Assembly (NCBI RefSeq): GCF_035938995.1
Contig: NZ_DASZGI010000156.1
Coordinates: 1-32,329 of the forward strand
DNA length: 32,329 nucleotides
Direction of reading: 5' to 3'
Origin: DASZGI01 sp035938995
GTDB taxonomy: Bacteria; Actinomycetota; Actinomycetes; Streptomycetales; Catenulisporaceae
Shown here: positions 15,980 through 23,676 of the stretch, piece by piece
How the letters are laid out: each line of letters starts with the position of its first letter
Numbering within the stretch: position 1 is the stretch's first letter
The notes under the pieces: model-generated
What the model was told of the DNA's origin: nothing
Seen by the model: only the letters and a program-made list of their open reading frames with translations
The model's database searches: none
Position numbers and translations under genes: made by a program

Positions 15980-18154
15980 TCAGGCGAGGTCGGTCAGGAG
16001 TTGGGCGCGTTCGCGCTCGGCCAGCAGCTCGTCGGCCAGGCGGCGGGAGAACCGGCCGTAGAGGCGGCGGGCCAGCAGATCGAGCGCCGCCGGATCGGAC
16101 GGGAGGCCAGCGGCGGCACCGGCATGGGAGTCGGCGGACGCCGCGGACGCCGGTCCGGGTTGGTCGGTGGGCGCTGCGGTGCCGGACGACGAAGCGCCGG
16201 CGGTCGGCGGAGCAGGCGGCCCGGCGTCGGGCTGAGGCGGCCCGGGTGCCGAAGCCGTCGCAGACGTATCCACCGCGGCTGGGAGGGAGCGCGGCACGGC
16301 GTCCGGCGTCATCGGCGGCGCGGGCACTGCGGGTGCTGACATCGCCGCGACCTGCGACGAGAACTCGGGCGGGAGAGTCGTCGAGCCGGGGACCGCGGAC
16401 GAGAGTGCGGAAGAGGAAGGCGGCGCTGGCGGAACCGCGCTCGAGAGCGTGCCCGGGAACGACGCCCCAGCGGGGGACGGCATCGCAAAAGGCGATGACG
16501 CGGCACCCGTGAGAGCCGCGGACGGAGCGCCTCCTGCAGTGACGGCAGCGGACCGGTTGGCGTAGGTGTCGGTGATCCGCTCGATGTCCCGAACGGGCTG
16601 GTCGACAGGGCGCGAGGGGGGTAGCAGCCGGTTCATATTCAGCGTGCTGCGGCTGATGCTCGTACTCGAGATGAGCGGAGCCGTCGCGGCGGGCGGGCTC
16701 ACGGGTTCGGGCGGAGGCGGAGGCGCAGGGTCCTGAGTCGCCTGCGGCCCGGTGGGGGAGTCGGCGGACGATCCGGTGTCAGGTGCCTGCCCGGCATCGG
16801 CAGAGGGCGTAGCGAGCGCGGCGAAGGCGGCTGCGGCGGCCGGTCCAGCGGATGAAACGGGTGACGGCGCACTACTCGGAGCACCCGGCGCCTCAATGGC
16901 GGCGGTCTGCGTCGGCATCGATGGCGGTGCGGGAGCGGCTGGCGCCGGCATCGCGCCGGTCGAACTGCCGGGCGCTGAAACAGCGGGGGCTGCGCTGTCG
17001 GGTGCTGCGTTACCGAAGTCTGATGCGGTCGCACCAGAGTCCGATGCGGCTGCGGCTGCCGGCACATCGGAGTCCGGTGCGGCGGCCGGGGCGGATTCGG
17101 CGGAATCACGCCCCGGCCGCGCCTCGCGGGCCGCGGACTCTCCGAGGGGCCCGGTCGGGATGAGGCTCGATGGGGGCGAGCCGTACTGTCCCGCCTCGGT
17201 ACGGAGGTCTACGGCCGCTTCGGGCGACGCCGTGGTGCTGTCGGTCACGTCCGCGGGAACGGGGCGACGGTCCCGCGCTTCGAGGGCGACATCCACGGCG
17301 GGCAGCGCCCGGCGAGTCTGAAATACCTGGGGAGGAACCGAGGCGGCTGAGAGCGGTAGGGAAGCCTCGGCCGTGCTGCTTTGGGCACTGGTGTCGGCGC
17401 CGCCTCGAGTGTCGGCATCAGTGTCGCTTCGCGCATCCGTGGCCGTGTTGACCTGGGCGTCATCCGGTGCGTCGGCCGTCTCGAGGCCGGGCGCTGACAC
17501 GCTTCCGCTCCGGCCGCGAGCGTCGTAGCTCGAGACCTGATACGCGTCTGCGGCCAGGGTCTCCGCGCCCTGTACCGAGGCCGCGTCGATCGCCCGATAT
17601 GCGCTTGGCGCAGAGATCGACGACGTACCCGGACTCCCGGCCCGACCCGGTTCGCCGGGAGGAGCCGGACGGCTCAGCACTTGAGCGCGCGGCCCGCCAG
17701 CGGCGCGCCAGACCAGCTCGGGGGAGTCGTCGGTGCGTGGCTGCACCGTCCGCGCGACGTCCGACACCAGGCCGCCGAAGACGTCGGGGCGCACGTCATG
17801 ACCGAGCGGTTGGAGTGCAGGCGGAACCTGCCAACGCGTCGGCAGAGTCGCGCTGAAATCCGCGTCGAGGGTCGCGGGCATCGGGCGGAGCGTCGGCATC
17901 GCACTCGACAGGTCGCGCCACGCGCCGCCGCGCGGAGCCGGCGGCGACGGGTCGGTGGAGCCTGCCCCGGCTTCGGTCAGCCCAGTCGCGTCGTCCGCGG
18001 ATTCCGCGGACGACGTCGCGGTTTCGGTCAGCCCGGTCTCAGTGCCCGTGGATTGCGCGGACGCTGCCCCGGGCTCGGCAAGCCCAGTATCGGCGACCTC
18101 GGTTTCGCTCCCGACGTCGCCATCGCCGCGGCCACGGCGGAACGGCCAGAACAC
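15980..18154 (-). CDS. eCIS-associated 724-aa Pro/Ala/Ser-rich disordered protein
   Basis: I know of no solved function. The N-terminus is MFWPFRRGRGDGD, then an acidic low-complexity stretch. Residues about 76-150 are order-promoting (WRDLSSAMPTL, PPALQPLGHDVRPDVFGGL). A long Ala/Pro/Ser/Asp-rich middle follows, interrupted near 490-540 by SRSTLNMNRLLPPSRPVD and DIERITDTYANRS. The C-terminal 35 residues form a basic amphipathic helix (LARRLYGRFSRRLADELL then RERAQLLTDLA). This looks like conserved ends joined by a flexible spacer. It starts three bases after the DUF6760-like gene and ends 11 bases before tube 2. That is the slot where phage tail operons put the tape-measure gene after its chaperones. 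Confidence 0.75.
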   Translation of the reverse strand: MFWPFRRGRGDGDVGSETEVADTGLAEPGAASAQSTGTETGLTETATSSAESADDATGLTEAGAGSTDPSPPAPRGGAWRDLSSAMPTLRPMPATLDADFSATLPTRWQVPPALQPLGHDVRPDVFGGLVSDVARTVQPRTDDSPELVWRAAGGPRAQVLSRPAPPGEPGRAGSPGTSSISAPSAYRAIDAASVQGAETLAADAYQVSSYDARGRSGSVSAPGLETADAPDDAQVNTATDARSDTDADTRGGADTSAQSSTAEASLPLSAASVPPQVFQTRRALPAVDVALEARDRRPVPADVTDSTTASPEAAVDLRTEAGQYGSPPSSLIPTGPLGESAAREARPGRDSAESAPAAAPDSDVPAAAAASDSGATASDFGNAAPDSAAPAVSAPGSSTGAMPAPAAPAPPSMPTQTAAIEAPGAPSSAPSPVSSAGPAAAAAFAALATPSADAGQAPDTGSSADSPTGPQATQDPAPPPPPEPVSPPAATAPLISSTSISRSTLNMNRLLPPSRPVDQPVRDIERITDTYANRSAAVTAGGAPSAALTGAASSPFAMPSPAGASFPGTLSSAVPPAPPSSSALSSAVPGSTTLPPEFSSQVAAMSAPAVPAPPMTPDAVPRSLPAAVDTSATASAPGPPQPDAGPPAPPTAGASSSGTAAPTDQPGPASAASADSHAGAAAGLPSDPAALDLLARRLYGRFSRRLADELLAERERAQLLTDLA

Positions 18155-18157
18155 GGC

Positions 18158-18385
18158 TCACCACCACGATCCGGCGCCGCCCGACGCGGCAGTCCCCGCC
18201 GCCGCCTCGTCCGGATCCGCCTCACCGGCCGTCAACGCGTTGACGGCCGCGTTCATCGCGCCGATCCGCTGGACGAACTCGCGGCGCAGCGGGTGTTCGA
18301 GGTCGAGGATCTGGTCGAACGGCCAGTGGAAGTGATAGGCGACGTACGACACTTCCTCGAGCAGCTGCTGGGTGCCGTACGTCAC
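18158..18385 (-). CDS. DUF6760-like small eCIS protein
   Basis: A 75-aa protein starting at GTG 18385, which overlaps the previous stop (GTGA). It begins VTYGTQQLLEEVSYVAYHFH and continues WPFDQILDLEHPLRREFVQR. The pattern of a short helical domain with WP.D.IL.L.H..R..FV matches a small protein found next to the tube gene in actinobacterial eCIS and in some phage tails. The last 20 residues are Ala/Gly/Asp-rich. Its role is unknown. The position just after a tail-chaperone-like gene recalls the GT part of phage G/GT chaperones. Confidence 0.82.
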   Translation of the reverse strand: MTYGTQQLLEEVSYVAYHFHWPFDQILDLEHPLRREFVQRIGAMNAAVNALTAGEADPDEAAAGTAASGGAGSWW

Positions 18386-18810
18386 GATTCCCCCAGGCGG
18401 CTCGCCGCGGCACCCACGCCGCCGTCGCCCCGGGCCCCGGTGCTGTCCACCGCGAAGCCGTGCTCGCACGCCGGGCAGGTCACCTCGATGAGCGTGTGCC
18501 CCTCGGCGTTGACCCGGCGGTACATGTCCTGGAGGAACGCCAGATCCGCCGCGAACATGTTCTCCACGACGCCGGGATTCACCGACGAGACCGTCCCCAG
18601 CTCGGTGATGACCCGGCTGAGCAGGATGACGGTCAGGTAGGCCTCGTTGTCGCGCACTCGCGGATCGCGCAGCGGCAGGATCTCGTCCCGCGCGGTCGCC
18701 AACCGCATCCGGCCCTCGCGGTGGCAAACCCCTGCGTCGTCCACGTATCCCACAGGCAGCGTGAAAGCGAACTCCGTCCGCACCGCCGCCGTCGCCCCGG
18801 CGCCGGTCAT
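18382..18810 (-). CDS. Tail-assembly-chaperone-like eCIS protein with a CxxC motif
   Basis: A 142-aa protein between tube 1 and the DUF6760-like gene. The beta-rich start TEFAFTLPVGYVDDAGVCHR is followed by RLATARDEILPLRDPRVRDN, then helices (AYLTVILLSRVITELGTVSS and VVENMFAADLAFLQDMYRRV). This recalls Mu gp41-like tail assembly proteins, which hold the tape measure before assembly. A late CPACEHGF pair of cysteines could bind zinc, perhaps with another copy. It is separated from the tube stop by one base. The family call is by pattern only. Confidence 0.7.
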   Translation of the reverse strand: MTGAGATAAVRTEFAFTLPVGYVDDAGVCHREGRMRLATARDEILPLRDPRVRDNEAYLTVILLSRVITELGTVSSVNPGVVENMFAADLAFLQDMYRRVNAEGHTLIEVTCPACEHGFAVDSTGARGDGGVGAAASRLGES

Positions 18811-18811
18811 G

Positions 18812-19252
18812 TCACGCGACCTCGAGCTTTTCGATCGTGATGACCACGGACTCGAGGAGCACCTGGTCCCCGCCGGCGGCCAGCTTCCCGATCTCCACCT
18901 TCGAGGGCCAGCCCTGGAAGAAGTGGAACCGGCTGACCTCGCCGTGCGCCAGGTCGAACAGGATGATCGAGCCGTTCTTGCGAGCCTCGTCGATCTTGCC
19001 CTCCTGGACCTTCTTGATCCAGTCCCAGAACGCCTTGTCGTTCACCTTGCCGCGGGAGAGGTGGATGTCCTCGTACTTCACCGTCCCGGGCAGCTTCTGC
19101 AGGATCGGCAGCCCCTGGTGGTTGTTCGCCCGGTTCTCGATCACCCCCACCGTGATGCCGATACCGTTCACCTCCTTGAACTGGGCGATCGCGACGTCGT
19201 CGATCTCGACGGCGAAGCTGTAGTTTGTGAGCGGATCCGTGATCCCGGCCAT
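18812..19252 (-). CDS. Inner tube protein 1 (Afp1-type, major tube)
   Basis: A 146-aa T4 gp19-like tube protein that stacks as hexameric rings inside the sheath. Typical features are DPLTNYSFAVEIDDVAIAQF, the EVNGIGITVGVIENR strand, LQKLPGTVKYEDIHLSRG and KAFWDWIKKVQEGKIDEARK, ending with ITIEKLEVA. Length and layout match the major eCIS tube. AGGAGGT lies four bases before the ATG, one of the best ribosome binding sites in the operon, suited to a protein needed in many copies. It is 13 bases after the sheath gene. Confidence 0.95.
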   Translation of the reverse strand: MAGITDPLTNYSFAVEIDDVAIAQFKEVNGIGITVGVIENRANNHQGLPILQKLPGTVKYEDIHLSRGKVNDKAFWDWIKKVQEGKIDEARKNGSIILFDLAHGEVSRFHFFQGWPSKVEIGKLAAGGDQVLLESVVITIEKLEVA

Positions 19253-19265
19253 GACTGACCTCCTG

Positions 19266-20837
19266 TTATTCGGTCACTGAGGTGCCGGCGGGCAGCTGCG
19301 CCAGACGGAACACCACGAACTCGGCGGGCTTGACCACGGCCATCCCGACCTCGCAGACCAGCCGGCCGATCTCGATCGACTCGGACGGGTTGGTCTCGTC
19401 GTCGCACTTGACGTAGAAGGCCTCGTCGACGGTGTCGCCGAACAGCCCCCCGTCCTGCCACACGGTGAACAGGAAGGCCCTGATCGTCCGGGTGACCCGC
19501 TGCCACAGGTCCCGGTCGTTCGGCTCGAACACCACCCACTGAGTGCCGATGTTCACCGAGGACTCCACGTAGTTGTAGAGCCTCCGGACGTTGATGTAGC
19601 GCCAAGACGGGTCGCTGCTCAGCGTCCGGGCGCCCCACACCCGGATGCCGCGGCCGGGGAACGCGCGCACGCAGTTGACCCCGATCGGGTTCAGCTCGTC
19701 CTGCTCGGCCCGGGTCAGGCTCGTGGCGACGCCGATCGCGCCGCGCACGATCTCGTTCGCCGGGGCCTTATGCACCCCGCGGGTGGCGTCGTTGCGCGCC
19801 CAGACTCCGGCCATGTGGCCGCTGGGCGGCAGGTCGACCGGGCGGCCGCTCTGCGGGTCGAACACCCGCACCCACGGCCAGTACAGCGCGGCGTACTTCG
19901 AGTCGTACCCGGCCTCCTCGCGGCGCCAGTGCCGCACCTGCTGGGCGCTCAGGCCCGGCGGCGGGTCGAGGATCGCCATCCGGTCGCCCATCAGCTCGCA
20001 GTGCGCGATCATCGCGGTCTGCACCGCGCGCACCCCGTCGGCGTCGATCTGGCCGGCCTGGTGCGCGGCCATCAGGTCGGGCACCGCGACCATCGTCACC
20101 GTGTCGATGACCTCGAGCCCGGCGAAGCCGGTGCGGTCCGAGCTGCTGCCCACGTAGTCGGCGGCGCTGACCGCGATCTCGGTGGACGGCGGCTGCGTCA
20201 GCGCGACGACGCCGTTCGCGGGCCGGCGCTCGGCCGCGCCTCCGGCCGCGTGGGCGCCGGTCGCGGCCTCGGCCAGCTCGATGAGCGTCGAGGTCGCGTT
20301 CACCTGCGTGACCACGTTGGTCCGGCCGCGCCGCGCGGTCACCGGCTCGAAGACCTCCTCGCGCCCGGCGCCGCGCACGACCAGCCGGAACGAGTCCTCG
20401 GGGGCTCCCTCGGCCGCCACGTCCGCGATCTCGACGGTGACCGGGGCGCCGCGCAGCGCGGGATCGCGCACCGTGGCGACGTAGACGGCGGAGGCCGGGT
20501 CGAGTGCGGACCGCAGCTCGCCGCGCGCGCCGTTCACGGCCGCGCCGTTCGTGCCGGCACCGCCGGCCGCCGGAGCTCCGCCGACCCGCACGATGTACGC
20601 GACTCCGCCGCCGTTGAGGAAGTACCCGTATACGGCTTGGCCCAGGTACATGCCGGGGACCGGCTCGCCGAAGATGCTCGTGTACTGGGCCCAGTTGGCG
20701 ACCATCGTCGGGGCGTGCAGCGGTCCCTCGGCCGCGAAGCCGACGAACGCGGCCACCGCCGTGCCGACGCCCTCGATGGGCCGGGTGGCGGCCTCCGGTT
20801 CCTCGATGTAGACGCCCGGAGACAGGTAATTGGGCAT
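19266..20837 (-). CDS. Contractile sheath protein (Afp2/3-type)
   Basis: A 523-aa tail sheath protein. It begins MPNYLSPGVYIEEPEAATRP, the signature start of phage and eCIS sheaths, continues VGTAVAAFVGFAAEGPLHAP and NGGGVAYIVRVGG, and ends with the conserved core: IRVWGARTLSSDPSWRYINV, RLYNYVESSVNIGTQWVVFE, PNDRDLWQRVTRTIRAFLF and a final strand EFVVFRLAQLPAG used for donor-strand linkage. Only one sheath gene is present, as in the actinobacterial systems. GGAAGGA precedes the ATG. The 104-base gap upstream contains two palindromes, listed separately. Confidence 0.97.
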   Translation of the reverse strand: MPNYLSPGVYIEEPEAATRPIEGVGTAVAAFVGFAAEGPLHAPTMVANWAQYTSIFGEPVPGMYLGQAVYGYFLNGGGVAYIVRVGGAPAAGGAGTNGAAVNGARGELRSALDPASAVYVATVRDPALRGAPVTVEIADVAAEGAPEDSFRLVVRGAGREEVFEPVTARRGRTNVVTQVNATSTLIELAEAATGAHAAGGAAERRPANGVVALTQPPSTEIAVSAADYVGSSSDRTGFAGLEVIDTVTMVAVPDLMAAHQAGQIDADGVRAVQTAMIAHCELMGDRMAILDPPPGLSAQQVRHWRREEAGYDSKYAALYWPWVRVFDPQSGRPVDLPPSGHMAGVWARNDATRGVHKAPANEIVRGAIGVATSLTRAEQDELNPIGVNCVRAFPGRGIRVWGARTLSSDPSWRYINVRRLYNYVESSVNIGTQWVVFEPNDRDLWQRVTRTIRAFLFTVWQDGGLFGDTVDEAFYVKCDDETNPSESIEIGRLVCEVGMAVVKPAEFVVFRLAQLPAGTSVTE

Positions 20838-20856
20838 TGCCGGGTTGTCCTTCCTC

Positions 20857-20893
20857 GCCCGCCGGCGGGCTGCTGTCAGGGGATCGCGCGATC
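20857..20893. repeat. Two palindromes in the only sizeable gap of the eCIS operon
   Basis: GCCCGCCGGCGGGC (20857-20870) and GATCGCGCGATC (20882-20893) are perfect palindromes in the 104 bases ahead of the sheath gene. All other junctions inside the operon are 34 bases or less. They may slow or partly terminate transcription, protect the sheath mRNA end after processing, or bind a regulator. Distinguishing these is not possible from sequence. Confidence 0.5.
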
Positions 20894-20941
20894 GGTCGGG
20901 TCGCGCCGGGCGGCGTTAGGCCGCGGTCAGGAGTGCGGCGG

Positions 20942-21469
20942 TCAGTAGGCGGAGGAGTCGTCCATCGGCTGGTCGTACGAGCCGTCGTCGGCCGCGCCCG
21001 GGTCCGTGCCCGGGTCGCTGGAGCCGCCGGCCCCGGGGTCCGAGCCGCCGATGCCGCCCGCGTCGCCCGACGAGTCGCCGCCGTGCACCAAGTTGTAGGC
21101 CGCGTCCCCGAGGTCGTTGCCGATCGACTCGAGACCGCCCTGCGCGAGGTCGTGCGCACTGGGCAGCCCGGTGGCGCCCGCGACGGCGTTGTAGGCGTCG
21201 CCGGCCAGGTCGGTCAGGCCGCCGGTCGCCGCGCCGAGCGCGTCTCCGGACATCGACAGCGCCTCGCTGGCCGCGCCGTCCCAGTCGCCGCCGAGCGCGT
21301 TGCCGACGGCGGCGCCGCCGTGGTACGCGACGCCGGCGATGTCAGCCGCCTCGTTCGCGATCCCGGCCAGGGCCGCGCCGCCCAGGTCCTCGGCCCCCTG
21401 CAACACCGAGCCGCCGAGGTCCCCGGCGCCCTGCACGGCCGATCCGGCCAGATCCGCGAGCTCATCCAT
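20942..21469 (-). CDS. eCIS-associated Gly/Ala-rich protein with 11-residue repeats
   Basis: I recognise no family for this 175-aa protein between the Pvc16-like and sheath genes. Residues 6-38 are three 11-residue units starting with Asp-Leu (DLAGSAVQGAG, DLGGSVLQGAE, DLGGAALAGIA), continued by looser copies to about residue 95. The pattern gives GxxxG-type glycine spacing and an amphipathic helix. Residues about 130-175 are an acidic Asp/Gly/Ser-rich tail (SDPGTDPGAADDG). No signal peptide, no cysteine. A good ribosome binding site (GAAGGGA) and the 15-base gap from the previous gene indicate real translation. It could be a membrane-active cargo or a structural accessory. Confidence 0.72.
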   Translation of the reverse strand: MDELADLAGSAVQGAGDLGGSVLQGAEDLGGAALAGIANEAADIAGVAYHGGAAVGNALGGDWDGAASEALSMSGDALGAATGGLTDLAGDAYNAVAGATGLPSAHDLAQGGLESIGNDLGDAAYNLVHGGDSSGDAGGIGGSDPGAGGSSDPGTDPGAADDGSYDQPMDDSSAY

Positions 21470-21484
21470 GTCAGATCCCTTCGT

Positions 21485-22213
21485 TTATCGGGCGGCAGCC
21501 GCCGAAGCGGCCTCGCCCTCGGCCGCTTCGGCCTTCTGCGCTGACTCTTTCGGCGCTTCGTCTTTCGGTGCCGCGTCTTTCTGTGTCGCGGCTGGCGCGG
21601 CGGCGGGTTCGGCCGCGGCTTCCGCGCGCGGCGGCGGCTGCACCGGCTGCGCCGCGCCCGCTGCGGGTGGCGCCACATTGACCTGCGCCTGGGCGACCGG
21701 CGCCGCCGCGGGCGCTTCCGGCACCGGCATCGGCACCGTCGCGGTCAGCTCGAAGCCGGCCTTGACCTCGCCCGCCAGGTTCAGGAACATGCTCCGCTTC
21801 GTGCCGGCGGCCGTGGTCAGGTGCACCTCCAGCGGCGAGGCGGCCAGCGCCTCGGGCAGCAGCTCCCGCGGCAGCGTGGGCAGGCCGCCGAAGCAGCGCA
21901 GCACCAGCGCCAGGATCTTGTGCTCGACCGCGATCGGCGCGCCCCAGACGCTCACGGTGTAGTGCAGGTCATAGCGCAGGGCCGGCGGGCGATGCCCGAT
22001 GACCCTTCCCCCTTCGTCGCGCACCTGCTCGTACATCACATCCCTGAGATGGGTGTTCTCCCTTATGTCGAACAGGAAGAAGTTCACCGCGGGCGTCTTG
22101 AGCGCCTGGATCCACGGGCGCGCCGGCGGATCGAAGGTCACGGCGACGGCAGCGTTGCCGAGCACCCTGTTCTTCGTCACGGCGAGCAGCGCCTGGTCGG
22201 TCTCGAGGATCAC
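21485..22213 (-). CDS. Pvc16/DUF4255-type tail-cap protein, first gene of the eCIS operon
   Basis: A 242-aa protein starting at GTG 22213 with GGGAG nine bases upstream. The N-terminal part (about 1-165) has the Pvc16_N/DUF4255 pattern: ILETDQALLAVTKNRVL, AVTFDPPARPWIQALKTPAV, NFFLFDIRENTHLRDVMYEQ, RYDLHYTVSVWGAPIAVEHK and LLGRVLRCF-like ILALVLRCFGGLPTLP. Such proteins cap the distal end of the sheath-tube and act in termination of assembly. The last 80 residues are an unusual Ala/Pro/Glu/Lys low-complexity tail. Family members usually end soon after the folded part, so this extension is noteworthy. Confidence 0.9.
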   Translation of the reverse strand: MILETDQALLAVTKNRVLGNAAVAVTFDPPARPWIQALKTPAVNFFLFDIRENTHLRDVMYEQVRDEGGRVIGHRPPALRYDLHYTVSVWGAPIAVEHKILALVLRCFGGLPTLPRELLPEALAASPLEVHLTTAAGTKRSMFLNLAGEVKAGFELTATVPMPVPEAPAAAPVAQAQVNVAPPAAGAAQPVQPPPRAEAAAEPAAAPAATQKDAAPKDEAPKESAQKAEAAEGEAASAAAAR

Positions 22214-22280
22214 GGGGCAAGACTCCCGCCGCGCCGCCCCGCCGCGGCAGGCCCACAGGTGCAGCCGATCGGGTCCGCCC

Positions 22281-22300
22281 GGCTGCCCGGAGGGGCAGCC
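22281..22300. promoter_or_regulatory. Dyad in the divergent promoter region of the eCIS locus
   Basis: GGCTGCCC (22281-22288) and GGGCAGCC (22293-22300) are perfect reverse complements around a 4-base centre. It lies in the 167 bases between the diverging starts at 22213 (minus) and 22381 (plus). No clear -35/-10 pair is visible in this very GC-rich region, so a specialised sigma factor is possible. The dyad is a candidate shared operator. Confidence 0.4.
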
Positions 22301-22380
22301 CTCAAGGGCACCCCCGGTAGCCCGGTGAGCTGCCCGGACGCGGCTGCCGCCGAGGCCGCCGCCGGTCTACCGTCGCCGCC

Positions 22381-23676
22381 ATGGGAGCAGATGCGTCATT
22401 GACACCGGCGGTCGTGCCGGTCCGCCCGGGGGGCGAATCACAGGCCGAACTGTCGGTCAGGAACACCGGAGGCGTGGTCGACCGGTTCAGCGTCGAGATC
22501 CTGGGCGCGGCGGCCGCCTGGGCCGAGTGCGACCCGCCGACCCTGTCCCTCTTCCCCGGCCAGGCCGAAACAGTCCGCGTGCGGTTCCGCCTACCGGCCG
22601 GATCCGCGACGCCGCCCGGCCTGCTGCCGTTCGGCGTCCGGATCGCGGCCGCCGAGGACCCCGCGCATCCCACGGTCGAGGAGGGCTCGCTCGACGTCGC
22701 GGCCGTCCCGGTGCTGTCCGCGGACATCTCGCCGCGCACCGGCCGGGCCCGCGGGCGCCGCGCCGGACGCTACCAGCTCGCGGTCGACAACCGCGGCAAC
22801 GCCGCGGCCGTCGTCGACCTGGCCGGGTGGGACACCCAGGACCTGGTCGACGTCACCGTGACCCCTCCGCGCCTCGAGGTGGCCGCAGGTGCCGCCGCCT
22901 TCGTCACGGTCCGCGCCCGCGCGCGCAACCGGATGTGGCGCGGCGCCAACGTGCTGCACCGCTTCAGCGTGGGTGTGCGCCCGGCCGGGGATGCTCAGGG
23001 ACCGGATGCGCCCGAAGCGCCGCAGCCGCTCGAGGCGAGCCTGCTGCAGGAAGCTGCGATCCCCGGCTGGGTGCCCAAGGTCGCCGGACTCGCCGTGCTG
23101 GCGCTCATCGCGCTGGCCGTGCTCTGGTTCGCGGTGCTGCGGCCCGTCGTGCGGGACGCCGCGACCTCAGCCGCGAATCAGGCGATGGCCGCCGCCGGCA
23201 TCTCGCCCGCCCCGGGCGGCCCGTCCGTGGGCTCGGGCGGCGGCTCGCCGAGCGCGGGCTCCAAGTCGGGCTCGGGTTCGGGCTCATCCCCTTCCGCGTC
23301 GCCCTCGCCGGTCACGATCCCGACGACCCCGGCCGCACCGAGCAGCAGCGCGCCGCCCCCGCCGGTCGCGTTCGCGACCGAGTTGCTCTCCAACCAGGAC
23401 CTGACGGCCGGTACGAAGCAGACGTTCACGGTGACCGACCTGGTCCTGCAGAACCCCAACGGCGACACCGGGACGCTGACGATCACCCGGGCCGGCAAGA
23501 CGCTGATCTCCACCCGGATGGAGAACTACCGGGACTACGACCTGCACTTCGTCACGCCGATCACCGTCTCGCCCGGGCAGAGCCTCGGCGTGGACGTGGG
23601 CTGCGTCAAGGCGGGGGGAGGTAGCACGTCATGCTCTCCGGCGGTTCTCGTCAGCGGAATGTCAGGCACCGCATAG
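22381..23676 (+). CDS. NEW3-like single-pass membrane protein linked to the eCIS locus
   Basis: A 431-aa protein. Residues 1-200 are two beta-sandwich domains of NEW3/COG1470 type (AELSVRNTGGVVDRFSVEIL, TLSLFPGQAETVRVRFRLPA, QLAVDNRGNAAAVVDLAG), without signal peptide and so cytoplasmic. One membrane helix lies at 233-256 (VAGLAVLALIALAVLWFAVL). A Ser/Gly/Pro linker (270-330) leads to an outer beta domain with two cysteines (408, 418) able to form a disulfide. Homologues next to actinobacterial eCIS are often called hydrolytic protein, but I see no catalytic motif. It could tether injection particles or sense the envelope. No strong Shine-Dalgarno precedes the ATG. Confidence 0.82.
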   Translation: MGADASLTPAVVPVRPGGESQAELSVRNTGGVVDRFSVEILGAAAAWAECDPPTLSLFPGQAETVRVRFRLPAGSATPPGLLPFGVRIAAAEDPAHPTVEEGSLDVAAVPVLSADISPRTGRARGRRAGRYQLAVDNRGNAAAVVDLAGWDTQDLVDVTVTPPRLEVAAGAAAFVTVRARARNRMWRGANVLHRFSVGVRPAGDAQGPDAPEAPQPLEASLLQEAAIPGWVPKVAGLAVLALIALAVLWFAVLRPVVRDAATSAANQAMAAAGISPAPGGPSVGSGGGSPSAGSKSGSGSGSSPSASPSPVTIPTTPAAPSSSAPPPPVAFATELLSNQDLTAGTKQTFTVTDLVLQNPNGDTGTLTITRAGKTLISTRMENYRDYDLHFVTPITVSPGQSLGVDVGCVKAGGGSTSCSPAVLVSGMSGTA

